A DNA stretch of 64,000 bases from Ectobius pallidus (Eukaryota; Arthropoda; Insecta; Blattodea; Ectobiidae): positions 48,898,502 through 48,962,501 of the forward strand of contig CAXKWD010000008.1 of assembly GCA_964059195.1 (NCBI GenBank), written 5' to 3'. This document shows, piece after piece, positions 25,293-36,669 of the stretch. The notes under the pieces are model-generated. The model searched no databases. It saw only the letters and a program-made list of their open reading frames with translations, and had not been told where the DNA came from. How positions within the stretch are numbered: the stretch's first letter is position 1; the number at the start of each line of letters is the position of its first letter. Both the position numbers and the translations under genes were made by a program.

Positions 25293-26160
25293 TATTAATT
25301 CATTTTACTTAAGATTCTACTCTTTTTCCTCTTTTTGGTTTTGTGAAAATTTATGTTTCTGAATTCCCATATGAGTACCGTTACGAAACTATTCCTCACC
25401 CTAGACAACTTTTCTTATTTTTTTCTATTTAAACTTTCTCTCTAACCTAACTTCTTGTTAAGCTAACTCTTCCTTCTTTTGAACCTGGAATACTATAATC
25501 TGCAATTCTATCTAATCATCAAAGTGAATTTACTTATTTTTCTTTCGTTGTACATACTATAAATCAATCTTTATACAAATCTATTCTAACTTTACCTGTC
25601 CATTTATCATTCCTACATATTTCAAGATAATCCGTTACATCAGTCATAACTTCAAAATATATTGAAATACAGTTATAGTTCAAAAACTATCATTTCAAAA
25701 TGTCTTAATATAACAACCGAGAATACTTAACAGAAAGTAATCCAGCAATGTTTTCCACCATTCTTCTTCAATCCTTCTTCTGTCAGTGTCCATCTCCTAA
25801 TGGGTCATTCCACGAAAATAGGGACAAAAGTGTCAATTTTCAAATTCATTATTTGAAATAAAACTTCAACATTTTCTGAAAGTATATTAAATGAACTTTC
25901 ACGAGAATGATAAATTTTTCCCATACATCGCGTCATTTCTTTAATTTTGCACGATTTAGTGGCATCATTGTTAGTGCTTGTGCAGCTGTGCTAAAAGTGA
26001 TTATTTATTGCTTAAAATAATTTGGGATTAGAGATCTTTAATAATCAGAAACCATTGTAAACAGAAAGATCAAAACCTAAGGTAAGTTTTGAGAAAATTA
26101 CAATTGAATATTACATGCACACTTACCCTATAATTTACAATAGTTACAACCATGCGAAAT

Positions 26161-26174
26161 GTAACGTGAGTTAC
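26161..26174 (+). repeat. Subterminal repeat GTAACGTGAGTTAC, copy 1
   Basis: The 14-bp word has 5-bp complementary arms around GTGA. Exact copies also lie at 27530-27543, 38885-38898, 39067-39080 and 39246-39259, with single-mismatch copies at 27545-27558 and 27565-27578. All are on the plus strand inside the TAAT-flanked element. The last one sits one base from its right inverted repeat. Confidence 0.8.
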
Positions 26175-26255
26175 GAAAATATCACATTTCTTAATATATA
26201 TGTGTTAATAATGAACCTTATCTTCCAATAAGTTTAGCCATCTTAATAATCATTA

Positions 26256-27446
26256 ATGAAGCTGATGATACTGTGAGAAATTGCTTACAATCCATACTTA
26301 ATCTGACTCTTGATGATAAAAGCTGGTTACTGGCAAGTTTACCTATTAAGTTTGGAGGAGTTGGTGTGCGCAAGATCAACGATATTTGTATTCCTGCTTT
26401 CTTGGCTTCGGCTCATAGCGTTTCTGATTTTGTCAAATCTGTTCTTTTAAATCATGGTGATGAAATTGAGATCTGCCATTTGTCGGAGGCTATTGCAAGT
26501 TGGAGACTTTTAAACTCTGAACAGGATTTTCCGACTCATCCTGAGGTACAGAAGGAGTGGGATCATATAAACATCATACGTATACACCAACTTCTTGTTT
26601 CTTCTTCTCCTTCTGACCTTGATCAAGCACGTTTTCTTGCCATTCGTGAATACGAAGCTGGCTCCTGGCTGAGAGCTTTACCTTCATCTAACTTAGGTAC
26701 CGGTACCCTAATGGATGATGTGCCTTTCAGGATCGCTGTAGGCTTGCGGCTTGGTAGTAAAATCTGTCATCCACACCTATGCCAGTGCGGCGCCAGAGTT
26801 GACCCTTACGGCCATCATGGGTTAAGCTGTCCGAAGAACGCAGGAAGGTTTTCCAGGCATTCCATGATCAACGACCTCATTAAAAGAGCCTTAGTCTCTG
26901 CTGGTGTCCCGACTATCTTGGAGCCAGTTGGCCTTAGTCGATCTGATGGCAAGAGACCCGACGGATTGACCTTGATCCCTTGGGTCAGGGGTAAATCACT
27001 TTTATGGGATGCAACCTGTGTCGACACACTAGCTTCATCACATTTGCCGGTCACCTGCAAAAATCCTGGCTCGGCTGCGATTTCTGCTGTATCTTTGAAG
27101 TTAAAGAAGTACTCTCACATAATTGACCAGTATCATTTTGTTGTGTTTGCTGTCGAGACACTTGGTACTTGGTGTGCAGAAGCGAAGGAGTTAACTTCAG
27201 AGATAGGTAGAAGACTTGCTACTGCAACAGGGGATCCTAGGGCAGGCGAATATTTGAGGCAACGTATCAGCATTGCCATACAAAGTGGGAATGCCACCAG
27301 TATCATGGGAACCTTTCCTCCATCTTCAGCCCTTGAGGAAATGTATTTCTTTTAATTATTGTTATTGTTATTGTAGTTCATAATTTATTGTATTTTTTTC
27401 CTTTAAAATTGTAAAAAAAAATATTAATGTAAATTCTCATTAAAAA
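26256..27446 (+). mobile_element. 5'-truncated LINE insertion with 11-bp target duplication
   Basis: AATAATCATTA occurs at 26245-26255 and exactly again at 27447-27457. It brackets a coding fragment followed by a short 3' UTR and an A-rich end. This is the signature of target-primed insertion of a 5'-truncated copy. It lies inside the TAAT-flanked DNA transposon. Confidence 0.8.
26258..27355 (+). CDS. C-terminal fragment of a LINE protein with restriction-like endonuclease region
   Basis: An uninterrupted frame of about 365 codons starts at the truncation point and ends TAA at 27353-27355. It begins with a post-thumb segment (LASLPIKFGGVGVRK, AFLASA). Then comes a cysteine/histidine cluster (CHPHLCQCG...YGHHGLSC, near residues 168-190 of the open frame). 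Next is KRPDG followed 12 residues later by WDAT, which fits the PD-(D/E)xK-type endonuclease signature of R2/CRE-group LINEs. The C-terminal part carries FVVFAVETLGTW and RISIAIQSGNA. The reverse-transcriptase core is absent because of truncation. No stop or frameshift has accumulated, so the insertion is probably young. The exact LINE clade is uncertain. The antisense ORF 26815-27060 is a shadow. Confidence 0.75.
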   Translation, partial: EADDTVRNCLQSILNLTLDDKSWLLASLPIKFGGVGVRKINDICIPAFLASAHSVSDFVKSVLLNHGDEIEICHLSEAIASWRLLNSEQDFPTHPEVQKEWDHINIIRIHQLLVSSSPSDLDQARFLAIREYEAGSWLRALPSSNLGTGTLMDDVPFRIAVGLRLGSKICHPHLCQCGARVDPYGHHGLSCPKNAGRFSRHSMINDLIKRALVSAGVPTILEPVGLSRSDGKRPDGLTLIPWVRGKSLLWDATCVDTLASSHLPVTCKNPGSAAISAVSLKLKKYSHIIDQYHFVVFAVETLGTWCAEAKELTSEIGRRLATATGDPRAGEYLRQRISIAIQSGNATSIMGTFPPSSALEEMYFF

Positions 27447-28904
27447 AATAATCATTATTACTGCCATTTACAACTAAAGAGAACAATTGTAGCTATTACT
27501 AAAGAACCTATTATGAAATCTGAAAACCTGTAACGTGAGTTACGGTAACATGAGTTACATATATGTAACGTGAGTTATGTTTATACTCTTGTTGAAATAC
27601 TGGTTTTTAAAGAAAAATCTACCTATTTCAATAGATACCATGTCATGACTTTCGAAAAATTCTTTTAATCTTTACATTTCATGTCTCCCTAAGTACGAAA
27701 CCACTGCCTGTTCAAAAAAAAAAAAAATTGATATTTATATATATATATATATATATATCTTTACACGCTAGCAGCCGTAATTTTGAAGATATTTTAACCA
27801 AATTTTATTATGTTATTTCTAGGCCCAATAGTTCGGACAAGTTCGTCAATGAGCAGAATTGGCCCAAGGGGGTGGTTCGGGGGAGGGGGTTGAAATTTTG
27901 AAAAATTTATATCTCGGCCCCTATGAAGTATAGAGAGAAACTTTGTTTGAATAAATTAGAGTACAGTACTCCCTATGGAGTTCACAGTGACACCAACGAT
28001 TCGGGGGTTTTGGGGGTACGAGTGGGGTGGGGGGATGGAAATTCGAAATTTTTTAAACCATGTCTTGTGGGGTATCGTTGAAAAGCTCTTGATGAGTAGG
28101 CCTACTCTACAAATCAATCGCTAGTTTCTCAATAGCTCTCATATAAGGCAAGATTTGAATGTTTGAAAAACAATAACACTTAAAAATATACCTCAGCCTG
28201 AAGGCCTGCCGAAAGGAATATGTGAGGACCAACTAAGGATAAAATTACCAATGTAATAGAGTTTGAAATATTAAAAATAATAGTTACACACCTTTTGCAT
28301 GGCAAAATAAAAAATAATATAAATTTAAAACATAATAAACAACTCTCTTTTTATAAAAAAGATTTCAGATTTATTTATATTTCATATGGTGCTTTGTACA
28401 CTTTGATATTGCTTTCGAAATCTACCTCAGCCTGTAGGCCTACCTAAAGGGAGTTTTATTCTTTGGTACATGGCTCTAACATAGATGAATCAGATCCAGA
28501 TGTTCCAAGTGAAATTTGTTTGATGGGGGGAAGTGAAGTAATGTCTTCAAACATTGCAGTACGGAACATTTGTGGTAGTGAGATTCGAAGATAACAAGCA
28601 TAATAGAAATTACAGATATGTTGCAATTCGTCATGCAAAATACTAGCAGTAGTGGGTTGCTTTTTAAAGCAATGAACAAGACACTCCGTTTGTGAAGTTA
28701 TATCATGTTATATGCCTACACCGGCTGTTGAGATGAAAAGGAAACAGAGTGTAACTAAGCCTTCAAGTTGAAAAAAGTTAATGTAAAAGAACTGAAAAAG
28801 TAAAATAAAGTGATCCCTATTACAGGCCGTGAAGGCCCTTAAGGTTTCAGGAGTTTGATGCACCCAGATTTTTAGACATTCAGAACATGAAGGTGTAAGA
28901 TTGT
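27447..28904. other. Body of the DNA transposon, mostly non-coding
   Basis: It holds two diverged copies of the subterminal repeat, a (TA)n run at 27736-27758 and several G-rich stretches (27865-28030). On the minus strand 28716-28456 is open for about 85 codons with a plausible protein end (HDELQHICNFYYACYLRI..., then TAA just before 28456). A pyrimidine-rich sequence ending CAACAG (28724 region) resembles a splice acceptor upstream, but a stop lies between. It could be the tail of the element's lost transposase. Confidence 0.35.
28815..28904 (-). mobile_element. tRNA-derived SINE, 3' part (split by the LTR element)
   Basis: Read on the minus strand, this block continues the SINE body whose head is at 38352-38552. 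The LTR element sits between the two halves with its CAGC duplication. It contains the AGGGCCTTCACGGCCTG motif. The SINE boundaries on this side are approximate. Confidence 0.5.
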
Positions 28905-28908
28905 CAGC

Positions 28909-30933
28909 TGTACCCGCCCTAAGGGATTAGTGGAAGGAAAAATAGGTAAATCACCCCTGGAAAACTAACCTACAACAAAATGAGCCCATCCCAAAGGTCA
29001 TGGTGAAAACCCAAGGTGGAACACAGGAAAAATACCTTGGTTTCTTCTAATAACCAATAATATTTAAAGTTAAAAAGATACAGAAATTAGTTAATTAATA
29101 ACTAATATTTTACAAATATAAAATCTCTTACCCTGAAAATAAAACCCTATTTACATAGCCTAATCTTTTAAACAATACATTTGGAATCTATCTGGTTTGA
29201 TAAATTATTAAAAGATAAAAATACAGCTTGACTTGGTCAATTACATGTATTTATTTCATTAAGCCATTGAAAAGGTATGAGTAATTTGCGTTGATATTTA
29301 CAAATAAAACTGTGGGCCCAGAAATTTAGTTAACTCATTAAGTGAAATGAGACGAAAATTAACTGTTGAGAGCCGTCTCTAAACTCCCTTCAGCAGGATA
29401 TCTGCGATGGCCCGGTAGAGAATGAGCAGCTGTATTAAATACTAATACGTCAATAAATTTTACATAATATGAAAGACAAAATGTACCGGTAATTAAGGAA
29501 CAAACAGTTTGGGTTTGTATAAGAGCAAGGAAATAAATCAAGCAAGATGGCAACCAAATGGGCGTACCCACGCTAACGCCGAAAATAGAGAAGCGAGGTC
29601 AAAATTTCTATATAACTACACTAAGATCCACACAGGAATAAATAAAAAGGAGAAATACTGCCGGGAATAAAAATAACCACCCAATATGAGCACCTACTAA
29701 AGCCTACGCAATACTACAGCGAAGAACAAGAAAGGCCCCGCTATTGGCGCGAAATCCAGCAAAGCCTAATACATTTTCGGGTTTAGTTTCCCACTCTACT
29801 GGATTTCGGCACGCGATGTTCGGCGTTGGTATGCGGTCTCTGGCTTGCAGACCAACACTCCCATTGGCTCCCAATGACCTGGCATGTCATTGGTCTGTTC
29901 CATATGGTCCTGCAACCTCTACATAAAGCTAAATAATGCAAAACACTATCCACATTAGTTAAGTGCGCGAGCGGAGGCGGTAGCCGAAGCGAAGCGCCCT
30001 TGCATTTTAGAATAATGTACGATACAATGTTTGTCGGTTTCGAAAATGTGGCATATTATATCTTCCGGAGGGTTGTCTGACCATTATCACGTTGGCAGCT
30101 GATTCCAGCACCACGTGACCCATCGGCTTCTTCCCAGCATGCACCTGCGCTGTTTCTAGCAGCTGATTCTGTATTATTGTGATTCCAATCTGAGCGCAAT
30201 TTTAGGTTAGTTTTTTGTGAACTTCTTACCGATTTTACCCATATTTAAAATATTCTCAGAAACAAAATGTGCCCTTATATGGATTCTAAAACTTCTGGAG
30301 AATAATATTACATGAAATTTTGCCGTTTTTACGTGAGTAAAAAACAAAGTTAACGAATCCAGTAGAATGGGAAACTAACCCCACATTTTCAATCCAAAAT
30401 AAAGTACTTACCCAAATAAGCTTAAAGCAATAATACCTACAATCTCAAAATACAAACCCAAAGAGTTAATATAACAACCAAATATCAGAAGAGCTGCTAA
30501 AACCAATTAAACGGGCTCCAAAAAGGAACACGGTGACACAGCACAACTCTCTTTGTTTGGTCGCCATTGCAGATATAAACAGAAAACAGATGATATTTAC
30601 AAAATGTCGGTAACACAGAGCAGACGGTGAATAGAAACAGTAAGCAGGCGCGCTCTATTGAGTACAAGGAGAAACACCAGCAGCAGACTATAATAGTAAA
30701 ATTTGCTTCATAATATTTTGAGAGCAAAACACACTTCAGATATAATGTCAGAGCTTAAATAAATTAATGAATACTATAATATGTCCTAAAGCTAATAATT
30801 ATCCTAATTATGATTAATAATTTTGTTAAATAATGCCTGAAACAGCACTCTCTGTTGGTGGCCAGCGGAACTACAGCTGCCCCCAGGGGTGCCACAAGAG
30901 CAAGTTCTACATTTACCTTTGTGTTACAGCACA
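28909..30933 (-). repeat. 3' LTR, carrying a nested inverted-repeat element
   Basis: It is homologous to 36950-38351 over its whole length except for the insertion at 29779-30390. On the minus strand it starts TGTGCTGTAACAC at 30933 and ends GGGCGGGTACA at 28909. The purine tract lies just outside at 30934-30948. The similar short ORFs at 29359-29571 and 37398-37604, and at 30497-30727 and 37918-38148, only reflect LTR duplication. Confidence 0.85.
29779..30382. mobile_element. 604-bp non-autonomous DNA element with 27-bp inverted repeats
   Basis: The other LTR lacks this block, so the empty site is visible. ACATTTTC (8 bp) is duplicated at 29771-29778 and 30383-30390. The ends 29779-29805 and 30356-30382 are inverted repeats matching at 25 of 27 positions and beginning GGGTTTAG or GGGGTTAG. 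No ORF for a transposase is present. An 8-bp duplication fits hAT, P or Merlin-type elements; the ends do not settle which. Confidence 0.85.
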
Positions 30934-30948
30934 ATTCACCTGCCCCCT
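30934..30948 (-). promoter_or_regulatory. Polypurine tract of the gypsy-type element
   Basis: The minus-strand sequence AGGGGGCAGGTGAAT directly precedes the 3' LTR, in the same place and with the same AGGGGG core as in the tandem array. Confidence 0.65.
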
Positions 30949-31963
30949 GACTTAAAACATCTGTTTTAATACACATATTAACAGAACAAAAGGAGCAAGA
31001 CAAATCAATTATATTTGATGAAGGAATTGAGAGGAAAAGAAAAAAATAGAGTTGGAACAGTCTGGTAGGAAGATGGGAGACGCACAAAATATTTCTTGAA
31101 GATTATCACATGAATGTACTAGTCACATCTACGTCGGTCCCAACACCACAATATTGTATGGCATCAAACAGGAAGAGGTCCGCCACCCTAGTTTACAGAA
31201 CTCTTATGAGGCTAACTTCGGAGTAAAGGCACTTGGGTCCCTTCACTGAGTTTCACACGCCGCTGGTTCTGGCCTGCAGGCAAGAAAACTTCCAGATTGA
31301 GGTACTAACAACAAAATAAGGAGGGGTCACAGAGAAAGGAGGTGTCATACCTTGATTTGGTAGGTATCGCGTCCGGTCCCACCTACCATAGTAATGCACT
31401 GACACTCACTCAAGATCGTCCCCGACAATTCTGGCACAGTGGTAAAATTTGGCTGTTGGCTGACATTGCAGACGAGGATCCTCAAGATGTTAATTTTCAG
31501 CTGAAAGACTGCGTCAGCTCAACCAGCACAGGAGGTAGTTTTTTGGGTATCCCATTTCTTGATGGTGTGTGACTTGTAGTTGTTTGTGAGTAAGTCCCCA
31601 TCTCTACCAGCCGTCCAAGGACTCAAACTGTAACATATTCAAACGAAGCGGCAGAGAAAGAACCAAAGACAATTTTCCCCATAGGGGTATATAATGGTGT
31701 TTAGTTTAAGACAGAATAAATGATCCAAAAGGGGAGGTAACAAAATTCACTTAATTTTAAATAATGTTTAGGCAAGCTTCTAATTACAAATTTCCCTAAA
31801 ATAACTGTTAACTAACATCTACAAACAAAATACCCTTTTTACTAAAATATAATTTGAAACCCATTATTGACATATTAATTTGCTGAACTGGTGAACCCAC
31901 AATTGCATGTGATCAGCACAGGAGATCCGGAAGCTGAAACATACTTAAAGAGACACATGCAAT
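30949..31963 (-). other. 3' internal non-coding region of the gypsy-type element
   Basis: About 1 kb lies between the pol stop and the purine tract. It has no envelope-like ORF. 31338-31612 is the segment shared with the tandem array, and 31056-31100 (CTGGTAGGAAGATGGGA, AATATTTCTTGA) also has a counterpart near 3805-3890. The plus-strand ORF 31342-31572 is a shadow of this conserved block. Confidence 0.6.
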
Positions 31964-33560
31964 TCATTTCCCTTTTAAGTGGGTAACATGAGTTTTAAAG
32001 GTATGTCCAGTGGATCGGTCCCTAACCAATACTGTGACTGGAGTGAGAAACTCTACAATAACAAACGGTCCTCTGAATTTCTGAGCTAACTTTGCTGTAT
32101 ATCTGGCAGCAGCATTACTGCGTGGGAAATTCTTTACGAAGACTTCATCTCCTACAGAAAACTTAACTTCACGCCTACCCTTATTGTGCCTTTGCATCCT
32201 CTTATTATGGGAAAGTTTAAGGTTGGCTGAAGCTCTTTTCCACATATCCTTCACCTTATGAGATTCTCTATGGTCAGGTAGAAGGTCATTAATCGACCAA
32301 AGATTGCACAAGGGATTATTTGGCCTGAAACCCAACATTAAGGATATAGGAGGGAACAAGTGCGCCTCATGCTTCGCAGTATTAAAAGCAAACTGAAGCC
32401 AATATAAATTGTTATCCCACGAAGAATGATCTTCAGAGTGATAAGCAATTAAAGCTGCTTTCAGGTTGCGCTTAAAACGCTCCACATGTGAGGCTTGGGG
32501 AAAATAAGGAGACGTAGTAATATGCCTAATGCCCAGATCAAAACAGAAATTATTAAATTTTGTTGAAACAAAATAGCTCGCATTATTCAACACAAGAGAC
32601 CGTGGAAATCCGACGACAGCAAAGATCTTTTTCAGACATTCTATAGTAATGTTAGTATTGGAATCCCTGACGGGGAACATCCAAACAAACTTAGTGAATG
32701 AATCTACCGCGGTCAAAATATAGGTATTACCCGACTTTGATCGAGGGAACCTTCCTACATAATCAATGAATATTCTATCCATTGGGGCTTTAGGAATTTC
32801 AGATGCAAGGAAACCTACTTTGGTCATCTGTGCAGGCTTAGAACAGACACAAATCTGACAAGCCTTCACTCTGGCCCTCACATCGGCATCCATGCCTTTC
32901 CATAAGAAATATTCTCTGATCTTATTACGAGTTTTGTCAAAACCTAAGTGACCTCCAACTGGTGATTCATGAAAATACGCGAATACTATATCAACTAATG
33001 CGGAAGGCAAAATAATTTTAGGCGGCATTCTTCTTGTGGGAGCACTATAAAGGACATTTGATTTCAGAATATACTGGGGCAACTGCTCACCAGCTTTAAT
33101 TCTATCTATTATTGGACCTATGAGCTCATCACCAGCCTGAAACTCTTGAATCGATTTAAACGCCAGAGGAAAATCAGATAATATCCCCGCTACCAACTGC
33201 GTGGGAATTTCAGAACTTTGACTGACAACTGGTTTCGATTCTGACTGAGGTTCTAGTTGAAACATTCTGGATAGGGTGTCGGCTACCCGGTTGTCAACAC
33301 CTCTTATATGCTTGGCATTAAACTTAAATGCAGAAAGACGAATCGCCCATCTGGCAATTCTACCAGTCGTACCAGGTTTAGCCAGAACCCAGCTGAGAGC
33401 TTGGCAGTCTGTTTCAAGATCAAATTCCACATGTTCAATGTACATGCGGAACTTCTCTACAGAGAACAGCACTGCCAAGGCCTCAAGCTCGTACATAGAA
33501 TAAATTCTCTCCTGAGCAGTCAAGGTTCGGGACGCATAAGCTACTGGCCTACGCCCTTCA
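31964..33560 (-). pseudogene. gypsy pol 3' part: RNase H, zinc-binding region, integrase
   Basis: The long minus-strand frame starts inside RNase H (TDCQALSW, then VADTLSRMF). It continues into the HHCC zinc-binding region (HESPVGGH...CQICVC) and the integrase core (IDYVGRF, then a DN-box, then ASHVERFKRNLK) and ends with a C-terminal basic and chromo-like tail. The second catalytic aspartate of the integrase triad is replaced: the expected DNA motif reads NNA, with codon AAT at 32585-32587. Just upstream, a stop (TAA, CAGTAATC context near 33566) and a frameshift near 33735 separate this frame from the reverse transcriptase. Integration by this protein is therefore not expected. Confidence 0.85.
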
Positions 33561-33735
33561 GGAGATTATTGTAACAAAACACATCCCAGAGCTACTGGAA
33601 ATGCATCGCTTTGAATGACGAACCTTTTAGAGAAATCTGGCATCATAAGAACCGGAGGATTGGCAATATGAAGTTTCAACTCATCAAAAGCCTTTTGACA
33701 CTCATCCGACCAAGAAAATTTACATCCTTTTCTTC

Positions 33736-34726
33736 TTAGGCATTCAATGGTGCAGCAATATGGGCAAGATTAGGAATAAATTTATGAAAGAAATTTACCA
33801 TGCCAATAAACCTGGCAACACCTTTAACATCTTTGGGAGGGCAAAATTCTCTAATAGCACGAGTCCGTTCCGGGTCAATTGTCACTCCCTCAGCAGAGAC
33901 AATATGGCCCAAAAACGACAGTTTGGTACACATACTCAAACTTCACGTCTGAGAAAATGCCGTCCAGTAGTCTGATCAGGACTTGAGCTCCCGTGGAAAG
34001 GCCAAATGGGACGCAATTAAATTCATAGACGTTCCAATCTGTACAGAATGCGGTCAACCTCTTAGACTTTTCTGTAAGTGGAATCTGATAATAAGCTTGA
34101 TTTAAGTCAAGAGATGTAAAGAACTTAGCACCCGAAAAGAAACCAAAGGAAGAATGTAAATCAGGCATTGGGACAGAGGCTGTTTTGATTTTGGAGTTAA
34201 GATATCTATAGTCGACGACCGGACGAAATTTACCACCACCTTTCTCCACCAAGAAAATCGGACTACTGTAATTAGACTTCGATGGCCTAATCACACCTTG
34301 GTCCAACATAGTCTTGACATGTTCCTTTAAGAATTTGAGTTTTGGCGGGCAGAGTCTGTACGGCGGACGCCTTACTGGCTGAGAATCAAGAAGCTCGATC
34401 TCATACTCTAGCACATCGGTACGTCCCAATTCGGTTGTTAAGACATCCGGATACTCATGAAGCAATTGACTGACTCTATCACTTTCATATGGAGTAAAAT
34501 GACTTAGGTCCACACTAATCATATTCACTGAATCGTCCGGATCCACATTCAAACATGGTCCATTAGGCTCAACCAACTTCGATGCCTTAATTGGTGTGCA
34601 GAAAAAAGGGGGCTTGATAAACTTAACTTTTGCGCTTGGGCAAAATTTGAAAAATGCTTCCTGCTCCTTAATATCTAACAACAAACCTGCACGCTTCATG
34701 AAATTCGCACCTAAATCATGGGCATA
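33736..34726 (-). pseudogene. gypsy reverse transcriptase, catalytic box deleted
   Basis: The minus-strand frame 34699-33890 holds the N-terminal region and RT motifs: IRPSKSNYSSPIFLVEKGG, PVVDYRYLN, SLDLNQAYYQIPL (motif A) and FGLSTGAQV (motif B). After KFEYVY it should run into a YxDD box and about 40 further residues. Instead it joins, in another frame, the sequence TKLSFLGHIVSAEG at about 33935. Motif C and the connecting segment are therefore deleted, with a frame change. The frame then continues to MVNFFHKFIPN and stops at 33736. A one-base frameshift at 34715 also separates it from the protease. Confidence 0.85.
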
Positions 34727-35220
34727 ATCAAATTATCTGCCACAATAAAATCCATTGTCCAAGTGAAATTCAAAATCCGAATCTTCAACTTAACTTTACC
34801 ACGGATGTCCAGAGACCTAGAGTCGGCCGTACTACAAGGCTCCACATCTTTATTCATTTTAGGCACTTTCTGCGTACAACACATCTTGTTGAATGCATCT
34901 AAGGAGAGCAAGCTTACCGCAGCTCCACTATCTAAAAGCGCTGAAAAAACATGGTTACATGATTCTACACTAATCAGTGGCAAGCTGTTATCAAGATTAC
35001 CCCGAATTCCACATAAAAGTCCGTTCCGAGAGACACATTTGGGATTATTTACTTTGGGATACAACTTATAATTATATTTACAGTTAAAAGAGTCAAATCC
35101 AGTCTTAAAATTAAACTTATTTACACGGTGAGGCTTATCTCTCTGATTATTATTTACAATTTTATCAGACACTTCCTGATTATATACACAACCACTCCCT
35201 TTCACACTGTTCACATTCAC
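34711..35220 (-). pseudogene. gypsy aspartic protease region
   Basis: The open stretch contains ALLDSGAAVSLLS, the DSGA active-site motif of retropepsins, about 95 residues in. It ends IMPMI plus a stop where relatives read on into LGA(D/N)F, which is found in the next frame. One base appears to be missing at the junction. Such proteases cut the Gag-Pol polyprotein. The stretch is linked to the gag zinc knuckle upstream through other frames. Confidence 0.75.
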
Positions 35221-35373
35221 ACGCTCATGACGACAGTCATCAAGATGATGAACGTTCTGACCACTGCCGCGAGTGACAAAAAGTACACCCTGGTACCTAG
35301 GGTGTACACGATCTCATTGGCTTTGAGCAGGCTGGTCATTACTTCCATTATCAGGGCGTCGTCTGAGATCAGG

Positions 35374-35415
35374 ACAATTACTTCTCACATGACCAAACCT
35401 TCCGCACTGAAAACA
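35374..35415 (-). other. CCHC zinc knuckle of gag
   Basis: The minus strand encodes CFQCGRFGHVRSNC, a perfect Cx2Cx4Hx4C nucleocapsid motif. It lies in a different frame from the main gag ORF, whose frame is lost near 35450-35500. A stop follows about 20 codons later. Confidence 0.85.
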
Positions 35416-35447
35416 TTTACGCCTATCTACAGCACTATTCTGTTGCC

Positions 35448-36669
35448 TCACCTGTCTTGGATTACTATCAGGGGAATATTTACAAGATTTCTCTGAGAAG
35501 TAGAGCGAAGCGAGTCTGAATAACTTATAGAATTGACCCTAGCACACAGTGTGTCCAATTGTCTGTACGTAGTAGGCCTACCTTCAAACACTACCTGTGA
35601 ACGAGTCTCAGGGGCCATACCATCCACTATGTTGCTTACAATTTCATTTTCAGACAAATTTAAACGGAACACAGTGGCATACAATTTTATTGAGTGAACA
35701 TATTTAGCAAAAGGTTCCTGAACCTCTTGGACTCGATTAAAATATTTATTAAGCAAAGAACTTCTTGCTCTAATCGGAAAATAAACTCCTAATAACTTTT
35801 CATGGAATCTATCTAGATCCAAACCACTAAGCACAGAATCCGTAGCTACATCACGCAGTCCACCGTTCAGTTGAGAAGAAATTATGGCCAGCAAGGACTG
35901 TTCACTGAAGTTAAAAATTTTTGCTTGTGTTTTGATCTCGCAAATAAACTTAATGAATTCCAGAATTCTTTCAAGTGAACTATCATTGAAACGGTACACT
36001 GTTTCTAATGCATGAGCCAAAGGATGTGGTAAGTTTGAAAAATTAGGAGCGATTTGGGGAGGAGGGACACTCAGATGAGTTTGAGACAAGCAATGTGACA
36101 AACTGTCCACATGGGACAGGGATGGAAATTGTTGGGCGGCCTCAGCTTTGATTACATTCACAGGAACTTCCTGAAACACTGGCGAGAAAATTCCAGTCGG
36201 GTCTAGGCCTACCGTTTCTGTATTACTCACAGTTTGGATAAGGTCAGCATCGGGTTTCATCTTTTTTACCAGAATGATGGTCTGTTCAATATCTGCCATC
36301 AGTAATGCCCATTTCCCCCTCACAACAGCATCATCAATATTATTTATAAGATCAACAACACGGTTGAATAAGTTATTCAACTTTCCTACAACTCGGGCCT
36401 TCTGCTTTGAATTCAGACCCCCTAATTCTATTTCTAATTTTAGATTATCTAATCTATCTTCGATGCTAAGAAATAGTTTCAATATCGAACTCACCGAGAA
36501 ATCGAAGATCCACCGGACATCCTACAACCGAGTGCAGTTTCTGCCTTAACTCAACCACACTTTGTAACTCATTGGCAGGGATGCCTCGAACATTCAACTC
36601 GTAGATTAAGTCCTGCTTCAACAGGTATTCAAGCTGCACCGGTCTCCGGTCCATGGTGATCACATGCAA
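35448..36669 (-). pseudogene. gypsy gag, frameshifted
   Basis: Two overlapping frames make up the gag. 36669-36466 starts MHVITMDRRPVQLEYLL and holds a SAP-like N-terminal stretch (ELNVRGIPANELQSVVELRQKL). 36494-35448 then carries about 348 codons. The latter contains the capsid-like helices (LERILEFIKFICEIK, FHEKLLGVYFPIRARSSLLNKYFNRVQEVQEPFAKYVHSIK). The frames overlap by 29 bases, so one indel near 36480 breaks the gene. A second break lies before the zinc knuckle. Gag would form the particle that packages the RNA. The position right after the 5' LTR and leader supports the call. Confidence 0.75.

Larger units (their letters stand above)
22851..25797. other. AT-rich non-coding DNA
   Basis: No supported gene. 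It contains a tRNA-like T-arm (GTGGGTTCGAGCCCCAC, minus strand, near 23485-23505), a short minisatellite, a pyrimidine run of CTTT units near 24640-24680, and a two-copy repeat. A block at 22905-22975 resembles 39360-39440. Confidence 0.5.

Noticed and set aside
26815..27060. Antisense ORF of 81 codons
   Set aside because: It is a shadow of the LINE endonuclease frame on the other strand.
28456..28716. Firm call of a transposase C-terminus
   Set aside because: Only about 85 codons are open, with a stop before the nearest acceptor-like site and no recognised motif; kept only as a possibility in the region note.
29359..30727. ORFs repeated at 37398-37604 and 37918-38148
   Set aside because: Their repetition only reflects that both LTRs contain them; no domain, and frames differ by indels.
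33276..35496. Plus-strand ORFs opposite gypsy pol and gag
   Set aside because: They are antisense shadows; the minus strand carries the recognisable domains.
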